Part shown: piece after piece, positions 1 through 6,096 of the stretch
How positions within the stretch are numbered: the stretch's first letter is position 1
How the letters are laid out: every line of letters starts with the position of its first letter
Assembly: GCA_004357505.1 (NCBI GenBank)
Contig: SMWC01000146.1
Span: 1-7,957 of the forward strand
Source of the DNA: Gammaproteobacteria bacterium
Lineage (GTDB): Bacteria; Pseudomonadota; Gammaproteobacteria; Steroidobacterales; Rariloculaceae
Direction: 5' to 3'
Length of the DNA stretch: 7,957 nt
Notes under the pieces: model-generated
Told to the model about the DNA's origin: nothing
Databases searched by the model: none
The model's input: only the letters and a program-made list of their open reading frames with translations
Program-made: the position numbers and the translations under genes

Positions 1-601
1 CGGCTGCTGACTCCTCAACGGCTGCCCAGAGTTTTTCAACAAAGAGCATATCGGCTCTCAGAGCCTCAGCCGTGGCACCCTCCGCAGCCGTTCTTACGAT
101 ATAGCCCGGCGGCGAGTCCGGGTCTGTGACGCTCTCCACGCACTGTCGCAGGCGCTCGCGCTCCTTATCGTCCTCGATTCGGGCCGAGACCCCGACACCC
201 CCGCGTAGCGGCATCATGACGATATAGCGAGATGGAATCGTGATCTGAGTCGTGAGACGGGCACCTTTCGTTCCCAGAGGATCCTTGAGTACTTGCACAA
301 GAAGTTCGGCGCTCTCCTCGACAAGATCGCGAATCTTGAGCTCAATATCGCCGCTAGCCGTCTCTTCGTGCGCGTTCGGAGCGATATCCGCAGCATGAAG
401 AAACGCCGTACGCTCGATGCCAATGTCGACGAATGCTGCCTGCATTCCGGGCAGTACTCGCGACACTCGGCCGTGATAGATATTGCTGACCAGCCCCCGT
501 CGACTCGCTCGCTCGATCAGCACTTCCTGGAGCACGCCATTCTCTAATACTGCCGCACGCACCTCCCGCGGCGTCACGTTGATCAGAATTTCTTCCCTCA
601 A
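1..601 (-). CDS. rng: Ribonuclease G, N-terminal 200 residues (runs off left edge)
   Basis: RNase G is an RNase E-family endoribonuclease that acts in the cytoplasm on the 16S rRNA 5' end and on some mRNAs. The translation starts MREEILINVTPREVR and aligns by memory with the E. coli RNase G N-terminus throughout. The S1 RNA-binding part contains NIYHGRVSRVLPGMQAAFVD (residues 40-59), then KDPLGTKGARLT (106-117), PSRYIVMMP (123-131) and IVRTAAEG (168-175). The catalytic Asp residues and zinc-link cysteines lie outside the window. The start chosen is a TTG at 601-599. It overlaps the maf TGA stop (600-598) as TTGA, which suggests translational coupling; no strong Shine-Dalgarno is visible. It cannot be a full RNase E at this length, but the maf-rng neighbourhood favours RNase G. 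The frame is open to position 2. Confidence 0.93.
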   Translation of the reverse strand, partial: MREEILINVTPREVRAAVLENGVLQEVLIERASRRGLVSNIYHGRVSRVLPGMQAAFVDIGIERTAFLHAADIAPNAHEETASGDIELKIRDLVEESAELLVQVLKDPLGTKGARLTTQITIPSRYIVMMPLRGGVGVSARIEDDKERERLRQCVESVTDPDSPPGYIVRTAAEGATAEALRADMLFVEKLWAAVEESAA

Positions 602-1206
602 GCTAGCGTCTCAGTTGGATGCAGCCAAACCGGACAACCGAACTCCGCGAGGAGTAAGGCAGTCACGGCGACCGGTAAGCCCATGACGGAAGAGTAGCTG
701 CCACTGATGTGTTCTATAAAGATCGCGCCCATCCCCTGTATAGCGTAGCTGCCAGCCTTGTCCAATGGTTCGCCCGTCGCACAGTACGCCAGCCTCTCAC
801 GCTCCGTCGTCGCCCGAAACTGCACTTCGCTGGCGCTCAGCTCGCTTAATACTCGCCGTCCGTAGCGTACGACGACCGCAGTCAGGACGCTGTGACTCCT
901 TCCCGAAAGGTCTGCCAGCATCCGCAATGCCTCCCCGGTATCTCGCGGTTTCCCCAAGACTCGTCGGTCGATGACGACGGCGGTATCCGCGGCAAGAACC
1001 GGCCGAGCCTGGCCGGCCGCCACTTCGTCCCAAATTCTGTCGGCCTTTGCGCGCGCGACGCGAGTCACGTACGCGCCAGGAAGCTCGCGGGGTCGCCGCG
1101 TCTCGCAGACATCCGCCGGTCGCACCTTGAAAGCTACGCCGATCTGCTCAAGCAATGCGCGGCGGCGTGGAGATGCCGACGCGAGATAAATGAAATCCCT
1201 TTTCAT
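598..1206 (-). CDS. maf: Maf-family dTTP/UTP pyrophosphatase (YhdE type)
   Basis: This is a nucleotide pyrophosphatase that hydrolyses non-canonical or excess pyrimidine NTPs (dTTP, UTP and modified forms) to monophosphates, a house-cleaning role. The 202-residue product has the family's N-terminal substrate loop LASASPRRR (8-16), the AADTAVV segment with the likely catalytic Asp74, GKPRD (85-89) with a conserved Lys, LSGRSHSVLTAV (100-111), and the E-P-L-DKAGSYAIQG block (146-158). The last block is typical of the YhdE dTTP/UTP group rather than YceF (m7GTP). The ATG start leaves the usual short N-terminus before the SASPRR loop. There is no recognisable Shine-Dalgarno, and a TATATT box sits only 7 nt upstream, so the message may be leaderless. 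It is followed by rng with a 4-bp overlap. The substrate class is inferred from sequence only. Confidence 0.95.
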   Translation of the reverse strand: MKRDFIYLASASPRRRALLEQIGVAFKVRPADVCETRRPRELPGAYVTRVARAKADRIWDEVAAGQARPVLAADTAVVIDRRVLGKPRDTGEALRMLADLSGRSHSVLTAVVVRYGRRVLSELSASEVQFRATTERERLAYCATGEPLDKAGSYAIQGMGAIFIEHISGSYSSVMGLPVAVTALLLAEFGCPVWLHPTETLA

Positions 1207-1213
1207 TCAAACG

Positions 1214-1219
1214 AATATA
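1214..1219 (-). promoter_or_regulatory. Possible -10 box (TATATT) abutting the maf start codon
   Basis: Read on the minus strand, TATATT is followed by CGTTTGA and then the maf ATG at 1206. A transcript starting 7-8 nt after this box would begin at or one base before the ATG. I see no convincing -35 hexamer at 16-18 bp. This is a prediction from the hexamer and its placement only. Confidence 0.35.
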
Positions 1220-1303
1220 CGGGGAAACCGGACCGAACCGAAGCTCTCGACGCGGCTGGCACGCGTTGGGTCTAGCCGGGCGCTCTGCTGAGGTCGGCTC
1301 GAT

Positions 1304-1318
1304 GGGGGCGCAGCCCCC
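1304..1318. repeat. Perfect GC inverted repeat between rlmH and maf
   Basis: GGGGGC-GCA-GCCCCC forms a 6-bp all-GC stem with a 3-nt loop. It is not followed by a T-run on either strand, so it does not look like a classical intrinsic terminator. It could act as an RNA stem in read-through transcripts or aid transcript end protection. The role is unknown. Confidence 0.4.
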
Positions 1319-1327
1319 TGAGCGGCC

Positions 1328-1353
1328 TATTAAACCGCGCCCGAGAAGCGCGG
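1328..1353 (-). terminator. Possible weak intrinsic terminator after rlmH
   Basis: On the minus strand, 27 bp past the rlmH stop, CCGCGC-TTCTCGG-GCGCGG forms a 6-bp GC stem with a 7-nt loop and is followed directly by TTTAATA (1334-1328). This fits the end of the cysS-to-rlmH transcription unit. The T-tract is short and interrupted, so termination may be partial, with some read-through into maf-rng. Confidence 0.4.
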
Positions 1354-1379
1354 CGCCTTCGGTACAGACTCCAGCAGGG

Positions 1380-1850
1380 CTAGTGACGATGGTAGGGGTG
1401 CCCCTCGTTCAAGGTCCACGCGCGGTAGAGCGCTTCGGCAAGCATCACTCGGACCAAGCCATGCGGGAACGTCAGTGGCGAAATCGACCATTGTTCTACG
1501 CTGCGTGCTTCGCACTCGCTCGAGAGTCCGTCGGGTCCCCCGACCAGCAGACAGACCGGCGCACCCAGGGTCATCCAGTGCTGTAGCCGTGCGGCTAACT
1601 GGTCCGTAGACCACAGCCGACCAGCCACGCTCAGTGCAATCACATGGGCCTTCGGCGGGATCGCACGCAGCATGCGCTCGCTCTCCTGCTTCTTGGCCTT
1701 CTCGCTCGAGGAAGATTTGGACCGGCGCCCCAGCGGAACCTCGATCAACTTAAGTGTACAGCTACCTCGCAAGCGACGAGCATAATTGTCAAATCCTTGG
1801 TCAACCCAAGCAGGCTGCCGATCGCCGGCGGCGATCACGAAGATACGCAT
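1380..1850 (-). CDS. rlmH: 23S rRNA (pseudouridine-1915 N3) methyltransferase RlmH
   Basis: RlmH is a SPOUT-class, SAM-dependent methyltransferase. It methylates N3 of pseudouridine 1915 in helix 69 of 23S rRNA on assembled 70S ribosomes. The product is 156 residues, against 155 in E. coli. Visible family blocks are MRIFVIAAGDRQPAW at the start, LIEVPLGRRSK (35-45), the SAM-binding trefoil-knot loop LLVGGPDGLS (101-110), SISPLTFPHGLVRVMLAEAL (122-141) and the C-terminal HPYHR (151-155). It lies 38 bp downstream of rsfS, the usual partner, so both products act on the large subunit. The ATG is the only sensible start; upstream there is only a weak purine stretch. Confidence 0.96.
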   Translation of the reverse strand: MRIFVIAAGDRQPAWVDQGFDNYARRLRGSCTLKLIEVPLGRRSKSSSSEKAKKQESERMLRAIPPKAHVIALSVAGRLWSTDQLAARLQHWMTLGAPVCLLVGGPDGLSSECEARSVEQWSISPLTFPHGLVRVMLAEALYRAWTLNEGHPYHRH

Positions 1851-1888
1851 GACTTTCGAGTTTCCAAGGGTGGCATTTCACGGCGATT

Positions 1889-2266
1889 CTAAAAAAATTC
1901 CTCTGCGTCCTCCAGGCGCTCAATATCCCAGAGTTTTTCGAGGTCGTAGAACTCCCTGACCGTCGGCTGCATCACATGCACAACGACATACGCGAGATCG
2001 ATCAGTATCCAGTGGCCGCCATCCTCACCCTCGACTCCGATCGGACGATGGTCATTCTCCTTGCACCGCTCTACGAGCGCGTCTGCAATGCCGCGTACAT
2101 GGCGAGCGGAACGACCGTTCGCAATGATCATGGCATCGGTCACAGAAGTGAGGTGCCTGACGTCCAAACAGGTGATGGCCTCAGCCTTGAGATCATCAAG
2201 TACGTCAACAACAAGCTCTATGAGCGCTTCCTCGGGCCTCTGCCTGGGCTTAGCTGTCTTCGACAT
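1889..2266 (-). CDS. rsfS: Ribosomal silencing factor RsfS
   Basis: RsfS binds ribosomal protein uL14 on the 50S subunit and blocks subunit joining, lowering translation in stationary phase or starvation. The 125-residue product shows the family core: LDVRHLTSVTDAMIIANGRS (34-53), RHVRGIADALV, IGVEGEDGGHWILIDLAYVV and VHVMQPTVREFYDLEKLW near the C-terminus. It has a roughly 14-residue N-terminal lead, rich in Lys, Arg and Pro, and is longer than the 105-residue E. coli protein. The ATG at 2266 lies inside the end of nadD (17-bp overlap) and has a good Shine-Dalgarno, GGGGTG, about 2-5 nt upstream, which supports this start. Translational coupling with nadD is likely. Confidence 0.96.
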   Translation of the reverse strand: MSKTAKPRQRPEEALIELVVDVLDDLKAEAITCLDVRHLTSVTDAMIIANGRSARHVRGIADALVERCKENDHRPIGVEGEDGGHWILIDLAYVVVHVMQPTVREFYDLEKLWDIERLEDAEEFF

Positions 2267-2891
2267 AGCACCCCGACTCGATAATTATTTTTCTTACACT
2301 ATCCGGCATCAGGAACTTGGGGTCGAGTCCGGCGTTCAGCGACGTTCTCAACTCGGTCGCCGAGATCTCAAGCTGTGTCACGGGAGTGACGAATATGCGA
2401 CCACACATCGAATTGTGCAAGCTCGCCGCCTCATCGGTTCCTCGCTCGCGAAGTAACTCTCCGAGTACTCCATCTTCGGGTACTCGCCATCCCGGTCTAT
2501 GAGCCACAACAATGTGAGCAAGTTCCGAAATCTCTTCCCAGCGATACCAATCCGGTAGTCCCAGAAATGCATCCAGGCCCATCAGCAGGCACAGAGATAC
2601 TGAGGGATTCTCACTTCGTAGACGGCCTAGCGTATCGACCGAATAAGAAGGACCTTGCCGCTTGAATTCCCGATCATCCACGACGAAAGATGGTTGATCA
2701 GCTACAGCCGCCTTGACCATTTCAAGCCTAAACGCACCTGCAACCGTCATCGTGTCACGATGCGACGGATCGGCACACGGTACGAAACGAACTTCCGTCA
2801 GGGATAGACGTTGCAGCAACTCGAGTGCTGTGCGCAGATGACCATAGTGGATCGGGTCGAATGTTCCGCCAAAGATTCCGATTGGACCCAT
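2250..2891 (-). CDS. nadD: Nicotinate-nucleotide adenylyltransferase NadD
   Basis: NadD transfers AMP from ATP to nicotinate mononucleotide, giving deamido-NAD in NAD biosynthesis. The 213-residue protein has the nucleotidyltransferase signature GIFGGTFDPIHYGHL (5-19) with the HxGH-like active site, FVPCADPSHRD (36-46), VDDREFKRQGPSYSVDTL (71-88), LLMGLDAFLGLPDWYRWEE (102-120) and the second ATP-site motif ISATELR (176-182). Length and motifs match gammaproteobacterial NadD. The ATG at 2891 begins right before the conserved beta strand. A GAGGAG Shine-Dalgarno lies about 14 nt upstream, further than ideal. It follows holA by 22 bp and overlaps rsfS by 17 bp, so it is part of the same operon. 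Confidence 0.96.
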   Translation of the reverse strand: MGPIGIFGGTFDPIHYGHLRTALELLQRLSLTEVRFVPCADPSHRDTMTVAGAFRLEMVKAAVADQPSFVVDDREFKRQGPSYSVDTLGRLRSENPSVSLCLLMGLDAFLGLPDWYRWEEISELAHIVVAHRPGWRVPEDGVLGELLRERGTDEAASLHNSMCGRIFVTPVTQLEISATELRTSLNAGLDPKFLMPDSVRKIIIESGCYVEDS

Positions 2892-2913
2892 ACGCGAATT
2901 CAGTCACTCCTCG

Positions 2914-3945
2914 TCAGGCCACGCGACCGGGCTGCAAATACTCTGAATCTAGCATCGCCATCACGAGCTGCGTCAGTCCGTTCCAAGGCCGGCCCTGGCT
3001 GACACCTTTGATGACATGATCGACTTCCGCAGCTTTAGCCAGTAGGTCCGTGAGCTGCCATAACCGATATCGCTGCAGCGCTCTTTTCACGAGTGGTTGA
3101 CGCGATTTCCACACACGGTGTTTCGACAACGCTCGATCTTCACTATCGCCTTGCTGCACCGATGACTTCAAGCGAGCCAGCAGACAGAGCTCTCGGCACA
3201 ACACCCATGATACCAGAGCGGGCGCGATTCCCTCCGCCCGCAGGCCATCCAGTACCGCGAGTGAGCGGTTCGCATCACCGTCCAGAATCGCGTCGGTGAG
3301 TCTGAATACATCAAAACGAGTATTGCTGGCAACGGCTTCGAGCACCATCCGCTCGTCTACACTGCCCTCGCCCAGCAGGAGCGCTAGTTTCTGAATCTCT
3401 TGATCAGCGGCCAGCAGATTACCCTCGACTCGATCCGCCAGAAGATCTGCGGCACCAGTTGTCAGTGTTAATCGGGCACGCCCGGCACGATCCTGTAACC
3501 ATTTCGGCAAGTCGCGCCGCTCGATCGGCCAAACCTGCACGATGATACCGTTCGTCGCGATCGTCTTCACCCAGACGGTCTTAAAGGCCGCTTTGTCAAG
3601 TTTTGTCGTAGCGATCAAGACCAGGCGATCGGGATCGGCCCTCTCGACCAGCGAGCGAATGGTTCTCGAGCCGTCCTCTCCCGGGCGAGGCGTCGCGAGC
3701 CGTAACTCAAGAATGCGACGGGTTGCGAACAACGACAAATTGTCCGCATTACCTTCGAGTTCTTCCCAGTTGTAACCGCGTTCGACGATGACTAGATCTC
3801 TCTGTTCGAAGCCGTTTCGGTGAGCACACCTGCGTATCGATTCCAGGGCCTCGGCGACTAACAACGGCTCGTCACCGGCTACCAGATACACCGGCGCGAG
3901 GGTTTTGGTCAGGTGGGCTGCTAGTCGATCTGCGGCGAACTTCAC
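2914..3945 (-). CDS. holA: DNA polymerase III subunit delta (clamp-loader wrench)
   Basis: The delta subunit opens the beta sliding clamp within the gamma/tau clamp-loader complex. The 343-residue product matches E. coli HolA in length. The N-terminal AAA+-like domain shows PVYLVAGDEPLLVAEALESI (18-37), with no functional Walker A, as expected for delta. Later blocks include VLIATTKLDKAAFKT, WPIERRDLPKWLQDRA, LLADRVEGNLLAADQEIQKL (helical domain II), FRLTDAILDGDANRSL and, in the C-terminal collar domain, HRVWKSRQPLVKRALQR. The start codon is GTG, 9 bp after the stop of the Trm112-family gene, with only a weak ribosome site, so coupling to the upstream gene is plausible. In many Gammaproteobacteria lptE directly precedes holA; here four other genes lie between them. 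Confidence 0.95.
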   Translation of the reverse strand: MKFAADRLAAHLTKTLAPVYLVAGDEPLLVAEALESIRRCAHRNGFEQRDLVIVERGYNWEELEGNADNLSLFATRRILELRLATPRPGEDGSRTIRSLVERADPDRLVLIATTKLDKAAFKTVWVKTIATNGIIVQVWPIERRDLPKWLQDRAGRARLTLTTGAADLLADRVEGNLLAADQEIQKLALLLGEGSVDERMVLEAVASNTRFDVFRLTDAILDGDANRSLAVLDGLRAEGIAPALVSWVLCRELCLLARLKSSVQQGDSEDRALSKHRVWKSRQPLVKRALQRYRLWQLTDLLAKAAEVDHVIKGVSQGRPWNGLTQLVMAMLDSEYLQPGRVA

Positions 3946-3954
3946 CGGGCATTC

Positions 3955-4221
3955 TCAGAATGCATCGAGCTGGGTGAGAGAAATTCCCCGCTCTTCTAAC
4001 AGCACCGGAATTCCATCCACGATGGGATATGCAATCTTGCCGTCGTCGGTTACGAGCGCATCTTGGAGTTCCTCGGTCACAACGGCGTCACCACAATCTC
4101 TGATCTTCTGCTCCAGGATGAGGCCATTCAATTTCGCCAGCGTAGCGGTCAACATAGGTTCCATCGGCAGACGGGTCACCGGGCAACAGATGATATCGAG
4201 CAAATTCTTATCGAAACTCAC
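3955..4221 (-). CDS. Trm112-family (UPF0434/YcaR-like) small protein, divergent zinc site
   Basis: This 88-residue protein is of the Trm112/YcaR type. It starts with LLDIICCPVTRLPM (7-20), matching the LLDIxxCPxC block, and ends with KIAYPIVDGIPVLLEERGIS, matching the LAYPIRDGIPVML signature. Eukaryotic and archaeal Trm112 activate methyltransferases; the bacterial short form has no settled role. It is longer than the roughly 60-residue E. coli YcaR, with a charged insertion of about 30 residues (roughly 28-58). The CPxC pair has lost its second cysteine (CCPVTR), leaving only Cys12, Cys13 and Cys43, so a four-Cys zinc ribbon is unlikely. The GTG start has a good TAGGAG site upstream. It sits 9 bp after yidD and 9 bp before holA, inside the operon, and not beside lpxK/kdsB where ycaR is often found. 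Confidence 0.88.
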   Translation of the reverse strand: MSFDKNLLDIICCPVTRLPMEPMLTATLAKLNGLILEQKIRDCGDAVVTEELQDALVTDDGKIAYPIVDGIPVLLEERGISLTQLDAF

Positions 4222-4230
4222 TGCGCACTC

Positions 4231-4500
4231 CTACTCCGGGACACTGTCTTGGCGGCGGTCAGATCGACCTTCCGGGACCGGGTCATAGCCAGATGGTCCC
4301 CACGGATGACAGCGTGCCAGCCGTTTGATCGTAAGCCAACCGCCATGCAAGCTACCGTGCAGCCGGATCGCTTCGACAGCGTACTCGGAGCAAGACGGTG
4401 CATACCTGCAGCGCAGACCCAACCACGGCGAGAACAGATACTGATACGCTCGGATCAACGCGACCGCGACGCGCGAGAATGTGCTCGATAGCTTGTTCAT
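4231..4500 (-). CDS. yidD: Membrane protein insertion efficiency factor YidD
   Basis: YidD is a small membrane-associated protein that aids YidC-dependent insertion of inner-membrane proteins. The 89-residue product has an amphipathic N-terminal helix (residues 8-27, VAVALIRAYQYLFSPWLG), then LRCRYAPSCSEYAVEAIRLH (29-48), GGWLTIKRLARCHPWGPSGY (53-72) and DPVPE. Three conserved cysteines (31, 37, 64) are present. yidD usually lies between rnpA and yidC near the origin; here it starts 3 bp after the cysS stop, which is unusual. The CHPWGPSGYDPVP ending resembles alphaproteobacterial YidD more than the CHPLHPGG form of E. coli and Xanthomonas. The ATG at 4500 is the natural start and depends on coupling with cysS, since no clear ribosome site is visible. 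Confidence 0.95.
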   Translation of the reverse strand: MNKLSSTFSRVAVALIRAYQYLFSPWLGLRCRYAPSCSEYAVEAIRLHGSLHGGWLTIKRLARCHPWGPSGYDPVPEGRSDRRQDSVPE

Positions 4501-4503
4501 GAT

Positions 4504-5895
4504 TTAACGTGCCCGGCGCCAGCGCGAACCTGCCGAGCTATCCTCTATCACAATGCCTGCTTTCTCAAGCTGCGACCTGATTTGATCCGCTGCGGCAAAA
4601 TCTCCCTCCTTGCGTAGCTGTTCGCGCCGGCTCACCAGCGTATCAATCTCGGCGGCGGCGAGCGCCGCGGATGCCGCGGAATCGACGAACCAGGCCTCAG
4701 GATCCGCCTCTAGCAATCCGAGCAGGCCCGCGCCGGCGCGCAACGATCTGGCTATCGCCGAGCGTCGCTCCGGGTCCGTCTCCCGGTTGGCTTCTCGCGC
4801 TAGTTTGAATAGCGCAGCCAGGGCGCGAGGCGTGTTCAAATCGTCGTTCAGCGCGTCTACGACCGATGCCGGTGGCAGCTCATCAGCGCCTCCGTGCTGC
4901 TGCACCCCGCTCACCCCGGCGGCCCGTAGCGCACCGTACATTCTGTCAAGCTTCTGCTGAGCTTCAGCGAGGACGTCAGGCGTCCACTCTAATGGCTGCC
5001 GGTAGTGAGCTGTCAGCAGGGCGAGTCGAACAGCTTCTCCTGGCGCCTCGCTAAGCAAGTCTCTTAGTAGAAGAACGTTGCCGACGGACTTCGACATTTT
5101 CTCGCTCTCGACGTGAATGAGTCCGTTGTGAATCCAATAGCGGCAGAACAAGCGGCCCGCGTGAACGCAGGTACTTTGCGCTATCTCGTTCTCGTGGTGA
5201 GGAAACACCAGGTCCTGACCACCACCGTGAATATCGATGGTTTCGCCGAAATGAACCTCGACCATCGCCGAACACTCGACATGCCAACCCGGCCGGCCGC
5301 GCCCCCAGGGGCTGGCCCAGCCTACGACGTCCTCTGCAGAAGGCTTCCACAAGACGAAATCCGCCGGATCCCGCTTGTAGGCTGCGACATCGACGCGTGC
5401 CCCGGCGAGCATTTCATCGAGAGCTCGTCCGGACAGATGGCCGTACTCAGGGTAGCTGGCCACCGAAAACAGAACGTGCTCCTCCGCCTCATACGCATGA
5501 CCTGCTGCCACCAATCGTTCGATCAGGTTGACGATTTGCGGAATGTGATCGGTGACCCGAGGTGCCAGATCCGGCAGCTGCACACCGAGCATCGCCATGT
5601 CCTCGAGATAGGCCGCGAAATAGCGCGCGGTGACCACGCCGATCTCGACGTTCTCAGTCTTTGCGGCAGCATTGATTTTGTCGTCGACGTCCGTGATATT
5701 ACGAGCGTAGACCAGTTGGTAAGATCGGCGCAGGACACGAGCGAGGACATCGAAAACCACCGGCGGCCTGGCATTACCAATGTGGGAAAGGTTATACACC
5801 GTGGGACCACAGACATACATCGTTACCCGCTCGGGATCGGCGGGCTCAAAGAGCTCCCGGGAGCGGCTCAATGTATTGTGGAGATAAAGGGCCAT
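4504..5895 (-). CDS. cysS: Cysteinyl-tRNA synthetase
   Basis: This class I synthetase charges tRNA-Cys with cysteine. The 463-residue product matches the E. coli length of 461. Visible are MYVCGPTVYNLSHIGNARP (26-44), containing the zinc ligand Cys29 and the HIGH-box variant HIGN, then ARNITDVDDKI (64-74), PWGRGRPGWHVECSAM with Cys208, DIHGGGQDLVFPHHENEIAQ (221-240) with His233 and Glu237, and the KMSKS loop (266-270). A C-terminal anticodon-binding helical domain ends in SRWRRAR. I chose ATG 5895 because MALYLHNTL matches the family start; a TTG at 5961 would add 22 unsupported residues. The HIGNARPxVVFDVL and ARVDVAAYKRDPADFVLWKP segments look alphaproteobacterial rather than like E. coli (HIGHGRTFVAFDVV). 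It is the first gene of the minus-strand operon. Confidence 0.97.
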   Translation of the reverse strand: MALYLHNTLSRSRELFEPADPERVTMYVCGPTVYNLSHIGNARPPVVFDVLARVLRRSYQLVYARNITDVDDKINAAAKTENVEIGVVTARYFAAYLEDMAMLGVQLPDLAPRVTDHIPQIVNLIERLVAAGHAYEAEEHVLFSVASYPEYGHLSGRALDEMLAGARVDVAAYKRDPADFVLWKPSAEDVVGWASPWGRGRPGWHVECSAMVEVHFGETIDIHGGGQDLVFPHHENEIAQSTCVHAGRLFCRYWIHNGLIHVESEKMSKSVGNVLLLRDLLSEAPGEAVRLALLTAHYRQPLEWTPDVLAEAQQKLDRMYGALRAAGVSGVQQHGGADELPPASVVDALNDDLNTPRALAALFKLAREANRETDPERRSAIARSLRAGAGLLGLLEADPEAWFVDSAASAALAAAEIDTLVSRREQLRKEGDFAAADQIRSQLEKAGIVIEDSSAGSRWRRAR

Positions 5896-5932
5896 TCGAC
5901 AGTGCGCTGCGGCGCTTCTCGATCTACTGACG

Positions 5933-6018
5933 GATCGGCCTATGATAACAAGGATGCCCAAGCCGGCTGCGCTCGCGAGGGCCGCGGATCAGCGTTGCCG
6001 CTGCTCGCGATCGGCCTA
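5933..6018 (+). repeat. 10-bp direct repeat GATCGGCCTA in the cysS/hisI divergent region
   Basis: Exact copies lie at 5933-5942 and 6009-6018, 76 bp apart. The first copy covers the predicted cysS transcription start. It could be a paired regulator site, but GATCGGCC also occurs within genes in this window, so chance is a real alternative. Confidence 0.25.
5942..5950 (-). promoter_or_regulatory. Predicted extended -10 promoter for cysS operon
   Basis: On the minus strand, TGTTATCAT gives an extended -10 (TGn plus TATCAT, one mismatch to consensus) about 47 bp upstream of the cysS ATG. Transcription would begin near 5935, leaving a leader of about 40 nt. No good -35 is seen, which is compatible with an extended -10 promoter. 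Prediction only. Confidence 0.45.
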
Positions 6019-6060
6019 CCGGCTCTCGACAATTCAGCAAAGTCGCGCTAAGGAGTCGCC

Positions 6061-6066
6061 TATAAT
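6061..6066 (+). promoter_or_regulatory. Consensus -10 box (TATAAT) for hisI
   Basis: A perfect TATAAT lies 30 bp upstream of the hisI ATG. Transcription would start near 6073, giving a leader of about 24 nt. No strong -35 occurs at 16-18 bp; the closest TTGACA-like string, TCGACA (6026-6031), is too far away. Activity may therefore depend on an activator or be modest. Confidence 0.5.
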
Positions 6067-6096
6067 CTCCTACTCGCAACATTGGATCGAATTGTC

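Noticed and set aside
892..1275. Plus-strand open frame of 127 codons opposite maf
   Set aside because: It overlaps an intact maf on the other strand and has no recognisable domain.
5896..5961. Upstream TTG start for cysS
   Set aside because: It adds 22 residues absent from the family and covers the predicted promoter region.
5113..6051. Long plus-strand open frame (312 codons) opposite cysS
   Set aside because: It lies almost wholly antisense to a clear CysS with all motifs. Its translation has no recognisable domain and is explained by the codon bias of the opposite strand.
6082..6096. TTG start for hisI
   Set aside because: It has no ribosome site and sits very close to the predicted transcription start; ATG at 6097 fits better.
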